43,760 nt of DNA, from positions 1-43,760 of the IMG/VR virus record IMGVR_UViG_3300009068_000067; one strand, given 5' to 3'. The notes under the pieces are model-generated. The model was given only the letters and a program-made list of their open reading frames with translations, was not told the DNA's origin and searched no databases. Every line of letters begins with the position of its first letter. Positions within the stretch are counted from its first letter, which is position 1. Both the position numbers and the translations under genes were made by a program. This DNA comes from a virus. Below, piece by piece: positions 26,649 through 34,652 of the stretch.

Positions 26649-29499
26649 CTAGTTCGTCCATCTTTCGTCTAACGCGCATTGCTGGAACCCGCATGGCGGG
26701 GCCTTTGGTCTTGGAAGTCATGTTCTTCCTGAGATACTCAATCTGAAACGTGTCCTCAAGCTGGCGCTTAAACGAAGCGTACCCAAAACTCATAGAAGCG
26801 CAGTAGGACTTGAGTAGGGTTTCCTCAATGAAGTAGTCGATGTAGCCGGGTGTTATGCCGTGCTCCACACGCCCAAGAATCTTGTTGCGTGTAATCGTCT
26901 GGTCAATGATCTGACCGCTACCAAGCTCTGCCAACAAACCGCCTGTGCTTGGTTTAACTACCACAAAGCTGCCGTAGCTCTCTCTAGTGTAAGCGTTTAG
27001 CACATCCTCTGCGGTGCGCAAGCTGTGCTTCATACTGGAGCGCATGGATGTCACAACCTTCTTAAACGCGTTCAACACGGGGCGCAGGGGGATGTCCACA
27101 ATACCTGCCGCTTTGAAAGCATTACGCGCATGGACTGCGGTTCCAATACTGGCCATCCAAAAGCGCTCGTCATTGGTAGCGTTGAACTCCGTGTACATGG
27201 CGGCTACTGCCTCACGCACAGTCGTAGGGAACTCATCAGCATGCTCGACCATGTACTCGACTAGCTTGTAGCCAGCCACGCCATAGTTAGACTGCAAAGA
27301 CTTGATGATCTCAATCTCATGAGGCTCCCATGTCAGCGCTTCATCAAACGTAAACTCAAGCAGGCGGCGAAGCTCGCCCTCTGATGAGTGGTTACGCCCA
27401 CCGGTCAAGTAGTCCACAACGTGCGTGTTGGATGACATCAAGCACACAGTCATCCATGTAGAGAGGTTTAGGCGTTCCTTGTTGGAGCCAGACTCCATAC
27501 GCTCCTTGCCCCTGCCCTCAGTCATATCCAAGAGGAACTCAGGTAACCACTCAGGGGCGGCTCTGTTCTTGGCGGTGATCTCATCCGTGATAAGCGGGTG
27601 GCTGTTAAGAAGTCCAAGGCGCTGTTGCATAGCGACAGGAGAAGTGCTCTTGCCTGTGCGGTAATGCGTTGGGTGACCCCAGACTGATGCGGCGGCTTCA
27701 AGAGACAACGTCTTGCCTGTACCCGACTCGGTACTAGCGCAGTGGTATGTCATCCCGTAGATGCCTGTATAGCGCATGAATGGTGCGCCAGCACCGGCAA
27801 GGATTATGGCTATGTGCCCCCACATTTTCTTGGCGATCAACATGTTCATGAAGTCACGCCAAGCCTCAATGGTTCCCTTGGGTTCGGTGTTTACTGTGAT
27901 GTTCTCCAGACCCGGCATTGGAACCTTGACTGGGGGTTTACCCTTACTGAAGATACGCCCTGCGTATACGTAAGTGTTGTCTGCCTGCCAGCCGTAGCTG
28001 TCAGGAACCTTTATAGCAGGTCTGCTTGTGCTTGCTTCTTCCACGGATGCCCTCACATATTCAAATAGGTTTTTGTCATTGTTAGCGCCAAAAGCAGCCA
28101 CAATATTTTGGTTTGCTAGCGCCTTCACCGTTTCGTCTTTGCTAACCACCGCCTTTTGAGGCATGGTTACGTTCACTGCACCATCAGGCTTGAGAGCGAT
28201 CATGTGCACTGTGTGATCCCCGTTGCTGTTGAGAATGTCAACAACAAACAGTTCGTAAGGCAGTAGCATGACTTGCTTCTTGGACTTAACACCCTCGTCA
28301 TTCTCTACCGTGCGTTCCATGAACGTGCCGCCGTTGGCTCCATAGGAGTAGCCGCGTGGCGGTGTTGGGCGCATCACCTTGATGGTTTCAGTCGCAGTGA
28401 CATTGCTATCACTCGAAAGCTTTACCTCAATTTCTTTCTCCTCGACCTCGACAGCCAACTCACGACCTAAGATCAGTGGGTTGGTAATCTTGCCCCAGTG
28501 TGTACATGATGGGCATATACCGGGGTTCTCGGAGTCCATCTTGGTGCAGGGGTATGGGCCTTTGATGCTCTGAAGCTTTTGATTCATGCGCTCAGGCTCA
28601 TACGGGTGCATCTTGCTGAGCCACACCGCCGCCTTATTGCCATCCTCACAGACCTTCGTCCACGACAGCAGTCCCCTCCAGATCGGCTCCATGCCGTCCT
28701 CGGCGGCATGCTCCACGTAGTTGGCCAACTGACCACAACCGCGGTCATTCTGCGTAGCAAGCCAGATCGGTTTGAACTTGGTGATGCTGTTCTCGTACAG
28801 CTTAACTGTCGTAGCCGAGGGCGTTGCCTTGGTTGGGCGCTGTCCGGGCAAGTCAAGTGCGGGCATAGCCACAGGCTCATATACTGAGCCTGTCAGTTTT
28901 TCTCTGATGAGAGAAGCCAGCCCCTCGAAGCTAAACAAATCGCCTTCAGTCAGTATGCGCACAGGGCGCGGCGTTGCGTACTTCTTCTTAAAGTTGGTGG
29001 TGTCTGGCACACGCAAGACACGGGCGGCGTCAGCCGTCACGGTCATGTCGATGGCCATGTTTTCCTGTCTACACAGGCGTTTAAAGTTCTCAGCCACGGG
29101 CTTCCAAGAGTCGATGGGTACAGCCTCAGTCAGTGGCCAGTAGCAGTGCAATCCGCCACCAGAACCAACGACATAGGGGTTGCCTAGGGCATCCATACCA
29201 GTCTTATCTAAAAACGCGCTGAGAGCTTGTGCCGCATCTTTCTTCGATGCGTAGCCATCCATGTCAATGAACAGGGATTTAACGTGCCTAGCGTTCACCG
29301 CTAGACGGTTGTCATCGTCGCCAAAGGTAGCCAAGGCAAAGTAAATATCGAACTTACTGTCGTGCCAACGTTTGATTGGCGCTGTGGTTTCTTCCAGAGT
29401 ATGCACAAAGGCATGCTCCTTCTTTGTAAGCTCTGCTACGCAGTACCGACCAAATTCTGGCGGCGGCAGAACAACCGCTAAAAACTCAAGCGGAGTCAT
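26608..29499 (-). CDS. DNA primase-helicase (AEP-type primase plus P-loop ATPase)
   Basis: The product is 963 aa. Residues about 40-200 fit an archaeo-eukaryotic-type primase: FIDMD (77-81; D79, D81), GSGGGLHCYW (112-121; H118) and AIDMTVTADAARVLRVPDTT (149-168; D151). A cysteine cluster (C319, C330, C333) may bind zinc. The C-terminal half has a P-loop ATPase of DUF927-like type: Walker A ESGTGKT (592-598), Walker B HPLITDE (635-641; D640, E641) and a sensor-like CLMSSNTH (687-694). It would unwind the fork and make primers. AAGGA sits about five bases before the ATG. It ends the replication operon, with its 3' end overlapping the next small gene. Order and motifs agree with phage primase-helicases; helicase family is less certain than primase. 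Confidence 0.85.
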   Translation of the reverse strand: MTPLEFLAVVLPPPEFGRYCVAELTKKEHAFVHTLEETTAPIKRWHDSKFDIYFALATFGDDDNRLAVNARHVKSLFIDMDGYASKKDAAQALSAFLDKTGMDALGNPYVVGSGGGLHCYWPLTEAVPIDSWKPVAENFKRLCRQENMAIDMTVTADAARVLRVPDTTNFKKKYATPRPVRILTEGDLFSFEGLASLIREKLTGSVYEPVAMPALDLPGQRPTKATPSATTVKLYENSITKFKPIWLATQNDRGCGQLANYVEHAAEDGMEPIWRGLLSWTKVCEDGNKAAVWLSKMHPYEPERMNQKLQSIKGPYPCTKMDSENPGICPSCTHWGKITNPLILGRELAVEVEEKEIEVKLSSDSNVTATETIKVMRPTPPRGYSYGANGGTFMERTVENDEGVKSKKQVMLLPYELFVVDILNSNGDHTVHMIALKPDGAVNVTMPQKAVVSKDETVKALANQNIVAAFGANNDKNLFEYVRASVEEASTSRPAIKVPDSYGWQADNTYVYAGRIFSKGKPPVKVPMPGLENITVNTEPKGTIEAWRDFMNMLIAKKMWGHIAIILAGAGAPFMRYTGIYGMTYHCASTESGTGKTLSLEAAASVWGHPTHYRTGKSTSPVAMQQRLGLLNSHPLITDEITAKNRAAPEWLPEFLLDMTEGRGKERMESGSNKERLNLSTWMTVCLMSSNTHVVDYLTGGRNHSSEGELRRLLEFTFDEALTWEPHEIEIIKSLQSNYGVAGYKLVEYMVEHADEFPTTVREAVAAMYTEFNATNDERFWMASIGTAVHARNAFKAAGIVDIPLRPVLNAFKKVVTSMRSSMKHSLRTAEDVLNAYTRESYGSFVVVKPSTGGLLAELGSGQIIDQTITRNKILGRVEHGITPGYIDYFIEETLLKSYCASMSFGYASFKRQLEDTFQIEYLRKNMTSKTKGPAMRVPAMRVRRKMDELDESIINPLPVGDA

Positions 29500-29513
29500 T
29501 AGAGTCCTTGCGG

Positions 29514-29696
29514 TCAGAAGAGTTCGAGTTGACGCGAATCTTTAGTCGTTGGGCGCTCCATGACGGGGTAACCCGCAAGGCGGCTGAGAAGCTCCATCTG
29601 CCAGTTCTTGGGCAAACCTTCTTTGGTATGTACCAAGTCTTCGGCGAAGCGAATCAACTCTTGCGTGGTGAGGGATCTAGGTTGTATTCCGTACAT
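29514..29696 (-). CDS. Small phage protein (MYGIQPRSL type)
   Basis: The product is 60 aa from the ATG at 29696, chosen because GGAG lies six bases before it; an upstream in-frame ATG at 29708 has no properly spaced ribosome site. The sequence MYGIQPRSLTTQELIRFAED, then LPKNWQMELLSRLAG and a terminal LELF, is a compact helical protein I recall from many uncultured phages, always in the replication region and never characterised. It overlaps the 3' end of the upstream HTH gene and lies 14 bases before the primase start. The terminal QLELF resembles clamp-binding peptides (QLxLF) used to contact the beta sliding clamp; that is a possible but untested role. Confidence 0.62.
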   Translation of the reverse strand: MYGIQPRSLTTQELIRFAEDLVHTKEGLPKNWQMELLSRLAGYPVMERPTTKDSRQLELF

Positions 29697-29947
29697 ATTT
29701 TTCTCCATGCCTCGTCTGCTGAGTGAGAGGTCTTCATTATGTGAGTTAAGAATTCGACGCGGTCACGATAGGCCACAAACACTTCCGTGCCTGTAAACCA
29801 GTTGTAGACAGTTTGTCGAGAGACGCCGAGAGCATAGGCAATCTTCGTGACGGGGAAGTCAAGATGAATCGCCCAACGCCCAAGCTGGTTGCCCAGAGAC
29901 TTGGGCGTCCTTGCTACTTCGTCAATGATTTTTTGAGAGTAAGCCAT
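29654..29947 (-). CDS. HTH DNA-binding protein
   Basis: The product is 97 aa. Residues about 30-53 form a helix-turn-helix, FPVTKIAYALGVSRQTVYNW, with GVSRQTVYNW as the recognition helix, in the style of Cro/XRE or transposase-type HTH domains. The rest is helical, ending in EYNLDPSPRKS. It has no cysteines or membrane segment. No clear ribosome site precedes the ATG at 29947. The 138 bases upstream are non-coding and separate it from the ssDNA-binding candidate, so it could have its own promoter, but I see no convincing -35/-10 pair there. Likely a transcription regulator for the primase end of the operon; target sites are unknown. Confidence 0.7.
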   Translation of the reverse strand: MAYSQKIIDEVARTPKSLGNQLGRWAIHLDFPVTKIAYALGVSRQTVYNWFTGTEVFVAYRDRVEFLTHIMKTSHSADEAWRKICTEYNLDPSPRKS

Positions 29948-30085
29948 AGTGGTTTTGTTAAGGCGCTAGGACACGCAGAACGGGAAACGCAGTCGTATGC
30001 ATGTTTGGTGTATCTGACGAGGTAACGTTTCAAAACCCCGGCACACGCACTGCAACCGCCGACTGCGGCCTAGCGAAACTTTTAA

Positions 30086-31075
30086 TTACTCATCGTCCCA
30101 ATCAGCAACGATGTCGGCCAGCTTGTTCTTCTTAGCTGGGGCGGCCTCAACCTTGGCAGGGGCTTTGCGAACTTCGGGTTCCTCTTCCGCTTCTGCTTCA
30201 ACAGCCTTGGCTTTCTTAGACTTGGCGGCTTTGGCACGCTCAGCCGCGATCGCGGCGTCTTCGTCTTCTTCCATCATCTCCCCCATAGGCTTAGCCGCAG
30301 GGCGCTTGCCTTCAATAGCCAGTGGTGCAGGGGCAGTAACGCCATCCACAGCGGCAGGGGTAGAAGATACAGCCTTCTCAGCATCCTTGGACGCGCCCTG
30401 TGTTTGCACAATCTCATACTCGTCATTGGTCAACCAACGCACAGGAGCAAAGATCAGCTTGGGTGACTCAGCCTTGGTGTCGAACTTCATGCGGGTCACT
30501 ATGGCATCTAAGTTAACTGGTGGGGTCTGAGCCGCCATAGCACGGGCGAAGGCTTGCAGTGGGCGCTTGTCGCCTTCTTCTTTACCGAAGATGGACGTAG
30601 CGGGCAGGGTTACCTGTAATACATCGCCTTCAGGGTTGTTAGCCAAGACTACGGCCAAGCGCTGTTGGTAGCGGCAAGCACGGCTATTACCGTTGCCTGA
30701 TCCTGCAATGTTCTGTGGGCAAGCCGCACAGGTAGAAGCCTGCGGATTCCTCACGCCTGCATCGGGTTTATCACCATCACCAGAGGTGCAGTCAGGGGGT
30801 GCAGCCGCCGCGTCCTTGTCGTAAGAGCCAGCGTAGAAAATACGGCTGACCTTGGGGGCAGCTTTAACTACGATTACATCTAAGAAGCGCTCGTCAATCG
30901 CGGCGATCTCCTTACCACCAGCAAGCAAGCGGAATACACCGCCCTTGATAGAGACGCGCTTCATGCCAGCACCGGCGTTAATACCGCCGGCCAAGGCCAA
31001 AGTAGTTGCAGATAGAGCCGCGTTCTTAGCGAACGACGGCACGTTTGAGGGGCTTAACATAGCAATATTGCTCAT
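30086..31075 (-). CDS. Probable single-stranded DNA-binding protein with Cys4 motif and acidic tail
   Basis: The product is 329 aa. Residues 40-215 contain a beta-rich core with four cysteines arranged C96, C116-x2-C119 and C134 (PDCTSGDG, CAACPQN, SRACRYQQR), a probable zinc site inserted in the fold. The C-terminal third is Ala/Lys/Glu-rich and disordered, ending in the acidic, aromatic tip IVADWDDE. A structured core followed by a flexible region and an acidic tail is the architecture of phage ssDNA-binding proteins, whose tails recruit polymerase and helicase. Here it lies between recombination and replication genes. I infer this role; the fold cannot be proven by eye. Only a weak GGAAA precedes the ATG. 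Confidence 0.6.
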   Translation of the reverse strand: MSNIAMLSPSNVPSFAKNAALSATTLALAGGINAGAGMKRVSIKGGVFRLLAGGKEIAAIDERFLDVIVVKAAPKVSRIFYAGSYDKDAAAAPPDCTSGDGDKPDAGVRNPQASTCAACPQNIAGSGNGNSRACRYQQRLAVVLANNPEGDVLQVTLPATSIFGKEEGDKRPLQAFARAMAAQTPPVNLDAIVTRMKFDTKAESPKLIFAPVRWLTNDEYEIVQTQGASKDAEKAVSSTPAAVDGVTAPAPLAIEGKRPAAKPMGEMMEEDEDAAIAAERAKAAKSKKAKAVEAEAEEEPEVRKAPAKVEAAPAKKNKLADIVADWDDE

Positions 31076-31087
31076 TTGTATTTCCGA

Positions 31088-31489
31088 TTAAGTTGGTTTG
31101 CGTACAGAGATATCGTACTCAGAGGCTGAGTTGAGTCCGGGCGGTACGACCCCGGGGTTTTCGTCCAAGAACTGCTTCATGTTGGTCTGCGCGATGCGCT
31201 TCTCCAAAAGCTCAATGGCTTCGTGAGCCAAGATGAACTTTTTAAATTCGTCCCAGTCTTGCGTGGAGTAACGCGTCTTCACAGACAGCACCACTGTGCC
31301 TTCTGGAGTTCGTACAGATGTAACGCCAAGCGCTTTCATCTGGTCTTTCATTGCGTTCTTGATCTCGTCCTGTTGCGCCTTGAGTACTTCGACTTGCGTG
31401 TCGTACTCTTGGGTTAGGTCGGCAATCTTGCCACGCAGTTTGCGGTAGATTTTTGCTAGTTTGTCTAGCGGTACTGAGTCTTCTGACAC
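31088..31489 (-). CDS. Coiled-coil phage protein of the replication operon
   Basis: The product is 133 aa with a GTG start at 31489, supported by AGGAG six bases upstream. Residues about 8-60 are a heptad-like helix (LAKIYRKLRGKIADLTQEYD, KAQQDEIKNAMKDQMKALG). A short beta segment follows (SVRTPEGTVVLSVKTRYSTQ, about 58-77), then DWDEFKKFILAHEAIELLEK and a Pro-rich end, NPGVVPPGLNSASEYDISVR. The layout recurs in phages of Burkholderiales and other hosts as I remember, with no established function. The EGTVVLSVKTR hairpin after a coiled coil loosely recalls phage Gam-like nuclease inhibitors. Position directly upstream of the ssDNA-binding candidate suggests a DNA-metabolism role. Confidence 0.65.
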   Translation of the reverse strand: MSEDSVPLDKLAKIYRKLRGKIADLTQEYDTQVEVLKAQQDEIKNAMKDQMKALGVTSVRTPEGTVVLSVKTRYSTQDWDEFKKFILAHEAIELLEKRIAQTNMKQFLDENPGVVPPGLNSASEYDISVRKPT

Positions 31490-31505
31490 TTGCTTCTCCT
31501 GTTTA

Positions 31506-31534
31506 ATTATTGTCTAAGGTTGGACAGTTTACAC
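31506..31534 (-). promoter_or_regulatory. Operator-like palindrome with a candidate -10 box
   Basis: TGTCTAAGGTTGGACA (31511-31526) is a near-perfect palindrome of two 7-base half-sites, TGTC(T/C)AA, separated by two bases. On the - strand AATAAT (31506-31511) just downstream could be a -10 box for the gene starting at 31489; the -35 position (around 31529-31534) is poor. A closely similar palindrome occurs at 39960-39975 inside a better promoter. Together they suggest a shared regulator binding site; the identity of the regulator is unknown. Confidence 0.4.
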
Positions 31535-31560
31535 GTAATTCAATTGGTTGCAACCCCCTT

Positions 31561-33120
31561 TCATGATTTAATTTCAGTCTCGAACATGTCGGTAAGAAGT
31601 AAGTTATCGCTAACTTTCCCTGCCAACGCACTAAACATCTTTCTCTCAATCGCGCTACCCTGAATGTGAATCACAGTAACTTTGTCTGAAGTTTGCCCCT
31701 TGCGGTCAGCACGGGCACAGCACTGGATGTACTGCTCTACGCTCATGAGTGGCCCATAAAACACCACAGTATCAGCGGCAGTCAGCGTGATGCCGTGGGC
31801 TGATGCCGCAGGCTGCATGACCAACACCCTAGGGTCAGCCTCAGTCTGGAAGCGATTGATCGTTTGCCCACGCTTGCTAGGCGTTACATCCCCGTGGATG
31901 CACTCATTGACAATGCCCTTCTTGGTGAGGTATGTGCTGATGGTGTCGATGGTGCTTCGGAACAGAGCGAAGATGATGACCTTGCGATCCGTCTCCTCCA
32001 GTATCTCCTCCAGTACCGCAAGCCTAGGCGCTGAGTCAAACTCCACGACTTCTTTGTCGTCTGTGTAAGCGGCTCCACAACTGATTTGCAAGAGCTTACT
32101 CACACCAGCGGCGGCATTGACTGCCGTGATGGTTTCCCCTGCGGCTAGCACAAGCATGCGCTCTTTGAGCATGTTGTAGTACTTGGCTTGCTGTGGTGTT
32201 AAAGCTACCTCACGCGTCATGGTAATGACAGGTGGTAAGTCAAGGCACTGCGCTTTGGTAAAGCGAATGGCAGGTTGCAACGCCTCGTGTACTCTCTCCT
32301 TGGCATCAATCTTTGGCGCCCACTTGAACAGCGTCACTTTGTTCATCACCTTGTCTCGCCACGCAGTAAAGAACCTAGGCACACCATCGGGGTTCACAAG
32401 TTTCGCCAAGCCGTACGCATCCACAGGTGACTGCGATGCCGGCGTTCCTGTCATCATCCACAGGTATGTAGTGGGCGTAAGGATCGAGTTAAGTGACTTC
32501 CATCTGCGTGTCGTGGGTGTCTTGTACGCGTTGGCTTCGTCAACAATCACCAAGTCAAACCGGCCATCGTTACGCACCTCGTTGGCGATCAAGTTAAGAC
32601 CTTCGTAATTCGTGATTACAATTTCGTAATCACGCTGAATCATCTCAATGCGCCGACTAGCCTGCGCATGGTGCGCGATAACGGCAGAGCGATGAATGAC
32701 GCTGTTGTTGATGTCGCCCATCCATGCGCTGTGCATGATAGACAAGGGGCACAGGACGAGAACCCTGCGCACTTTACCTAGCTTCATCAGGTAGTCAGCC
32801 GCCCAAAGAGCCGACAGCGTTTTGCCAGTGCCGGGTTCGGAGAACACGAACGCTCTCCTGTACATCGTCAAGAACGCTGATGTCTCAATCTGGTGAGCCA
32901 TAGGCGTGTAACGCCCCGGCCAGTCGTAGCGCCGAATGATCGGCGAAGGTACATCTTTTACACCTAGGTTACGCAAGACCCGCGCTTCATCAAGACCCCA
33001 GTACACAGCAACGTCGTAGCCTCCGTCTGCACGGGGCATGGCCTTGCTCTTAGGGATGATTGAGTATTTGTGCGGGTTCCTTGTTCGTAAAATAAGTGCT
33101 CTGTCTTCTAAGATTTCCAT
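31561..33120 (-). CDS. SNF2-type SF2 helicase / translocase
   Basis: The product is 519 aa. Clear SF2 motifs in order: Q-like YTPMAHQ (71-77), motif I SEPGTGKT (94-101), TNYEGL (170-175), motif II VDEAN (193-197, with Asn in place of the usual His or Asp), motif III MTGTP (223-227), the second RecA domain with KVIIFALFR, HGDVTPSKR, then motif VI QCCARADRKGQ (466-476). It lacks extra DNA-binding or nuclease domains and is short for a chromatin-type SNF2. Phage homologues remodel or unwind DNA during replication and recombination. GGAG lies five bases before the ATG. Neighbours are an HNH protein and a Cas4/RecB-like nuclease, so a recombination-dependent replication role is reasonable. Confidence 0.9.
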   Translation of the reverse strand: MEILEDRALILRTRNPHKYSIIPKSKAMPRADGGYDVAVYWGLDEARVLRNLGVKDVPSPIIRRYDWPGRYTPMAHQIETSAFLTMYRRAFVFSEPGTGKTLSALWAADYLMKLGKVRRVLVLCPLSIMHSAWMGDINNSVIHRSAVIAHHAQASRRIEMIQRDYEIVITNYEGLNLIANEVRNDGRFDLVIVDEANAYKTPTTRRWKSLNSILTPTTYLWMMTGTPASQSPVDAYGLAKLVNPDGVPRFFTAWRDKVMNKVTLFKWAPKIDAKERVHEALQPAIRFTKAQCLDLPPVITMTREVALTPQQAKYYNMLKERMLVLAAGETITAVNAAAGVSKLLQISCGAAYTDDKEVVEFDSAPRLAVLEEILEETDRKVIIFALFRSTIDTISTYLTKKGIVNECIHGDVTPSKRGQTINRFQTEADPRVLVMQPAASAHGITLTAADTVVFYGPLMSVEQYIQCCARADRKGQTSDKVTVIHIQGSAIERKMFSALAGKVSDNLLLTDMFETEIKS

Positions 33121-33135
33121 TGCTTCTCCAAGCTA

Positions 33136-33375
33136 TTATTTTCCGTTGTCGCTCTGATTGGCGCTCTTACTACGCAGGCGTGTATTGCCTGTTACTGACT
33201 TACCCCCTGCACGCAAGGGTTTGATGTGGTCGATGTCTTTGCCTGCGCGGTCAACACCTTTCTTGTCGTAGGCGCGGCGTGCTCTTTGACGTTCAACCTG
33301 ATCCTTTGTTTCTCCAGTAGTTTTCTGAAGCTTGTATGCATGTTTGTAGTCACGCTTGCCGTTGGTTTGTGTCAT
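33136..33375 (-). CDS. HNH-type endonuclease-like protein
   Basis: The product is 79 aa from the ATG at 33375, chosen because AAAGGAG lies eight bases upstream; a longer frame from 33405 would overlap the previous gene. The first 40 residues are basic and helical (DYKHAYKLQKTTGETKDQVE). The C-terminal half has the HNH pattern DIDHIKPLRAGGKSVTGN (47-64), then TRLRSKSANQS (65-75): D49/H50, N64 and N73 would be the H-N-N elements. Small HNH proteins of this kind are frequent in phage replication and packaging modules and nick or cut DNA with a divalent metal. No zinc-binding CxxC pairs are present. It lies between the SNF2 helicase and a small CxxC protein. Confidence 0.72.
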   Translation of the reverse strand: MTQTNGKRDYKHAYKLQKTTGETKDQVERQRARRAYDKKGVDRAGKDIDHIKPLRAGGKSVTGNTRLRSKSANQSDNGK

Positions 33376-33377
33376 GG

Positions 33378-33665
33378 TCAGAACTCCTTTAATTTTGCAT
33401 CGCATGATCGGCTTAAACTCACCACTACACGAGGCTCGTGTGCGCTACCTTTGTGATCCATTACGTCTGCAATCAAGCGCATCGCCAAGATCGTAGCGCA
33501 CTCTACGTGAAGTCCAATTGATCCATCGCTAGAAATTTCGTGATGCACAGGACGTACGTAACCGTCATGCAATACAGCGCTATCGCAAGCGCGTAGTGGG
33601 TCACCGCAAACATGGCATGTGTCTGGGTATGAGGGGTGAATATCATCTGGTTGTAAAAGAGACAT
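33378..33665 (-). CDS. Small CxxC protein of unknown function
   Basis: The product is 95 aa, with AAGGA seven bases before the ATG. Residues 17-20 are CHVC, followed by C27 and a His-rich segment (RPVHHEISSDGSIGLHVECA, about 38-57, including C56). The set CxxC...HH...H..C could bind one zinc ion. There is no membrane segment or signal. It lies between the Cas4-like nuclease and the HNH gene with gaps of only 2 and 8 bases, so it is probably co-transcribed and may help a nuclease bind DNA. I do not recognise a family. Function is unknown. Confidence 0.6.
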   Translation of the reverse strand: MSLLQPDDIHPSYPDTCHVCGDPLRACDSAVLHDGYVRPVHHEISSDGSIGLHVECATILAMRLIADVMDHKGSAHEPRVVVSLSRSCDAKLKEF

Positions 33666-33673
33666 AAATTTCC

Positions 33674-34339
33674 TTAGTGCTTAGGGTTAAACTCGCATCC
33701 GGTGACCTGACACCATCCGCATAGTGGGGTTTGATTGGGGTTCCATACGTCTGTCTCAAAACATGATTCAAGACGCGCAGTACGCTCACGATACTTCCAC
33801 CAAAAGGCTTCAGACTGATCGCGTGTCATCTGCATCTTGACCATATCATTTTTCACAATGAACAGCAACGCAGAGTTAACCTTGCGGATGTGTGGAAAGT
33901 GCTGGAACACCATGAGTGACATCAACACAAGCTGATCCCTGTCGGGGTACTTGTTGTTGCCAGTCTTCCAGTCTCCCACCCAAGCCGTAAGGTTCTCGTC
34001 GTCCACGATCAGAATGTCAGCGATGCCCCGCACCCAAACATCAGGTGCTTTCCAGTTAGTAGGTGTAAGGTCAGCGCGTAGCGCCATCTCATACTCTGCT
34101 AGCTTTCTTCCGGGCTTGTTGAGCATGGCATCCACGACAGGCTGGAACTGCTCGTACTCAGGCGGTATAGGCTTTTGATCCCTGATGTAGTGCTCAATAG
34201 CTTCATGTACCTGATTGCCGTAACGCGTGGCCTCAGTCTCTTGGAAGGGATACTTCTTTAAGACCTTGACCTCGTGATACCTGCGTTGGCAACCTTCAAA
34301 ATCTTTGAGGCTGCTGTGTGACCATGCTGGTTTTTTCAT
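33674..34339 (-). CDS. PD-(D/E)XK nuclease of Cas4/RecB type
   Basis: The product is 221 aa. The opening WSHSSLKDFEGCQRRY (6-21) is the typical start of PDDEXK_1 exonucleases. H45 (GNQVHEAIEHY) corresponds to the motif I His. GIADILIVDDEN (105-116; D108) and GDWKTG (122-127; D123, K125) form the catalytic D...D-x-K core, with Q136 as the usual following Gln. C17 plus C207, C210 and C215 (LCGWC, TGC) match the one-plus-three cysteines that hold a 4Fe-4S cluster in Cas4 and AddB. Such enzymes resect DNA ends for recombination. Size equals a stand-alone Cas4. No CRISPR array or cas genes are nearby, so phage recombination is the likely job. It overlaps the next upstream gene by four bases. Confidence 0.87.
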   Translation of the reverse strand: MKKPAWSHSSLKDFEGCQRRYHEVKVLKKYPFQETEATRYGNQVHEAIEHYIRDQKPIPPEYEQFQPVVDAMLNKPGRKLAEYEMALRADLTPTNWKAPDVWVRGIADILIVDDENLTAWVGDWKTGNNKYPDRDQLVLMSLMVFQHFPHIRKVNSALLFIVKNDMVKMQMTRDQSEAFWWKYRERTARLESCFETDVWNPNQTPLCGWCQVTGCEFNPKH

Positions 34340-34641
34340 TCAAACTTTGCGTGTTGTATAGCTTCTGTTAATCGGTTGGCAAACTTGGTGACAAACGCTT
34401 CGTTGGAGTTAAGGCGGTGCTCGCCCATGTCTTTGAGAATTGTGTGTACGACCTCATGCCAAAACGTGTCGGCAATTTGTTCTGGTCGGAACTCCTTGCC
34501 TGTGGTGTTACTCATGCGTCCTAGTTGTATGCGTCTACTGTCGTAGTGCACACGCCCAATGACTGCTTTGTCAAGCATGGCTTCCACCACCTCGACTGAG
34601 TACCACCGCCTACCTACTCTTATTTTTGTTGGTATCTTCAA
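34336..34641 (-). CDS. Mini HExxH metallopeptidase-like protein
   Basis: The product is 101 aa and starts at TTG 34641; GGAG eight bases upstream supports this rare start. The sequence has two short beta strands (IRVGRRWYSVEVVEAML), then FWHEVVHTILKDMGE (60-74) with the zinc motif H62-E63-x-x-H66 and a candidate third ligand E81 in NSNEAFVTKFANRL. This is the minimal core of a SprT- or ImmA-like zincin, common as a short protein in phages. Known larger relatives cleave repressors or DNA-protein crosslinks. Whether this one is catalytic is unknown. It sits between DNA polymerase and the Cas4-like nuclease, so a replication or repressor-cleaving role is conceivable. Confidence 0.68.
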   Translation of the reverse strand: MKIPTKIRVGRRWYSVEVVEAMLDKAVIGRVHYDSRRIQLGRMSNTTGKEFRPEQIADTFWHEVVHTILKDMGEHRLNSNEAFVTKFANRLTEAIQHAKFE

Positions 34642-34652
34642 TACTGCTTCTC

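Noticed and set aside
29948-30085. Terminator or promoter in the 138-base gap before the HTH gene
   Set aside because: There is a GC-rich segment followed by TTTT and a TTGAAA, but no stem of convincing length and no -10 at correct spacing.
33674-34339. CRISPR-associated Cas4
   Set aside because: The fold and cysteines match Cas4, but there are no other cas genes or arrays; phage recombination nuclease is the simpler reading.
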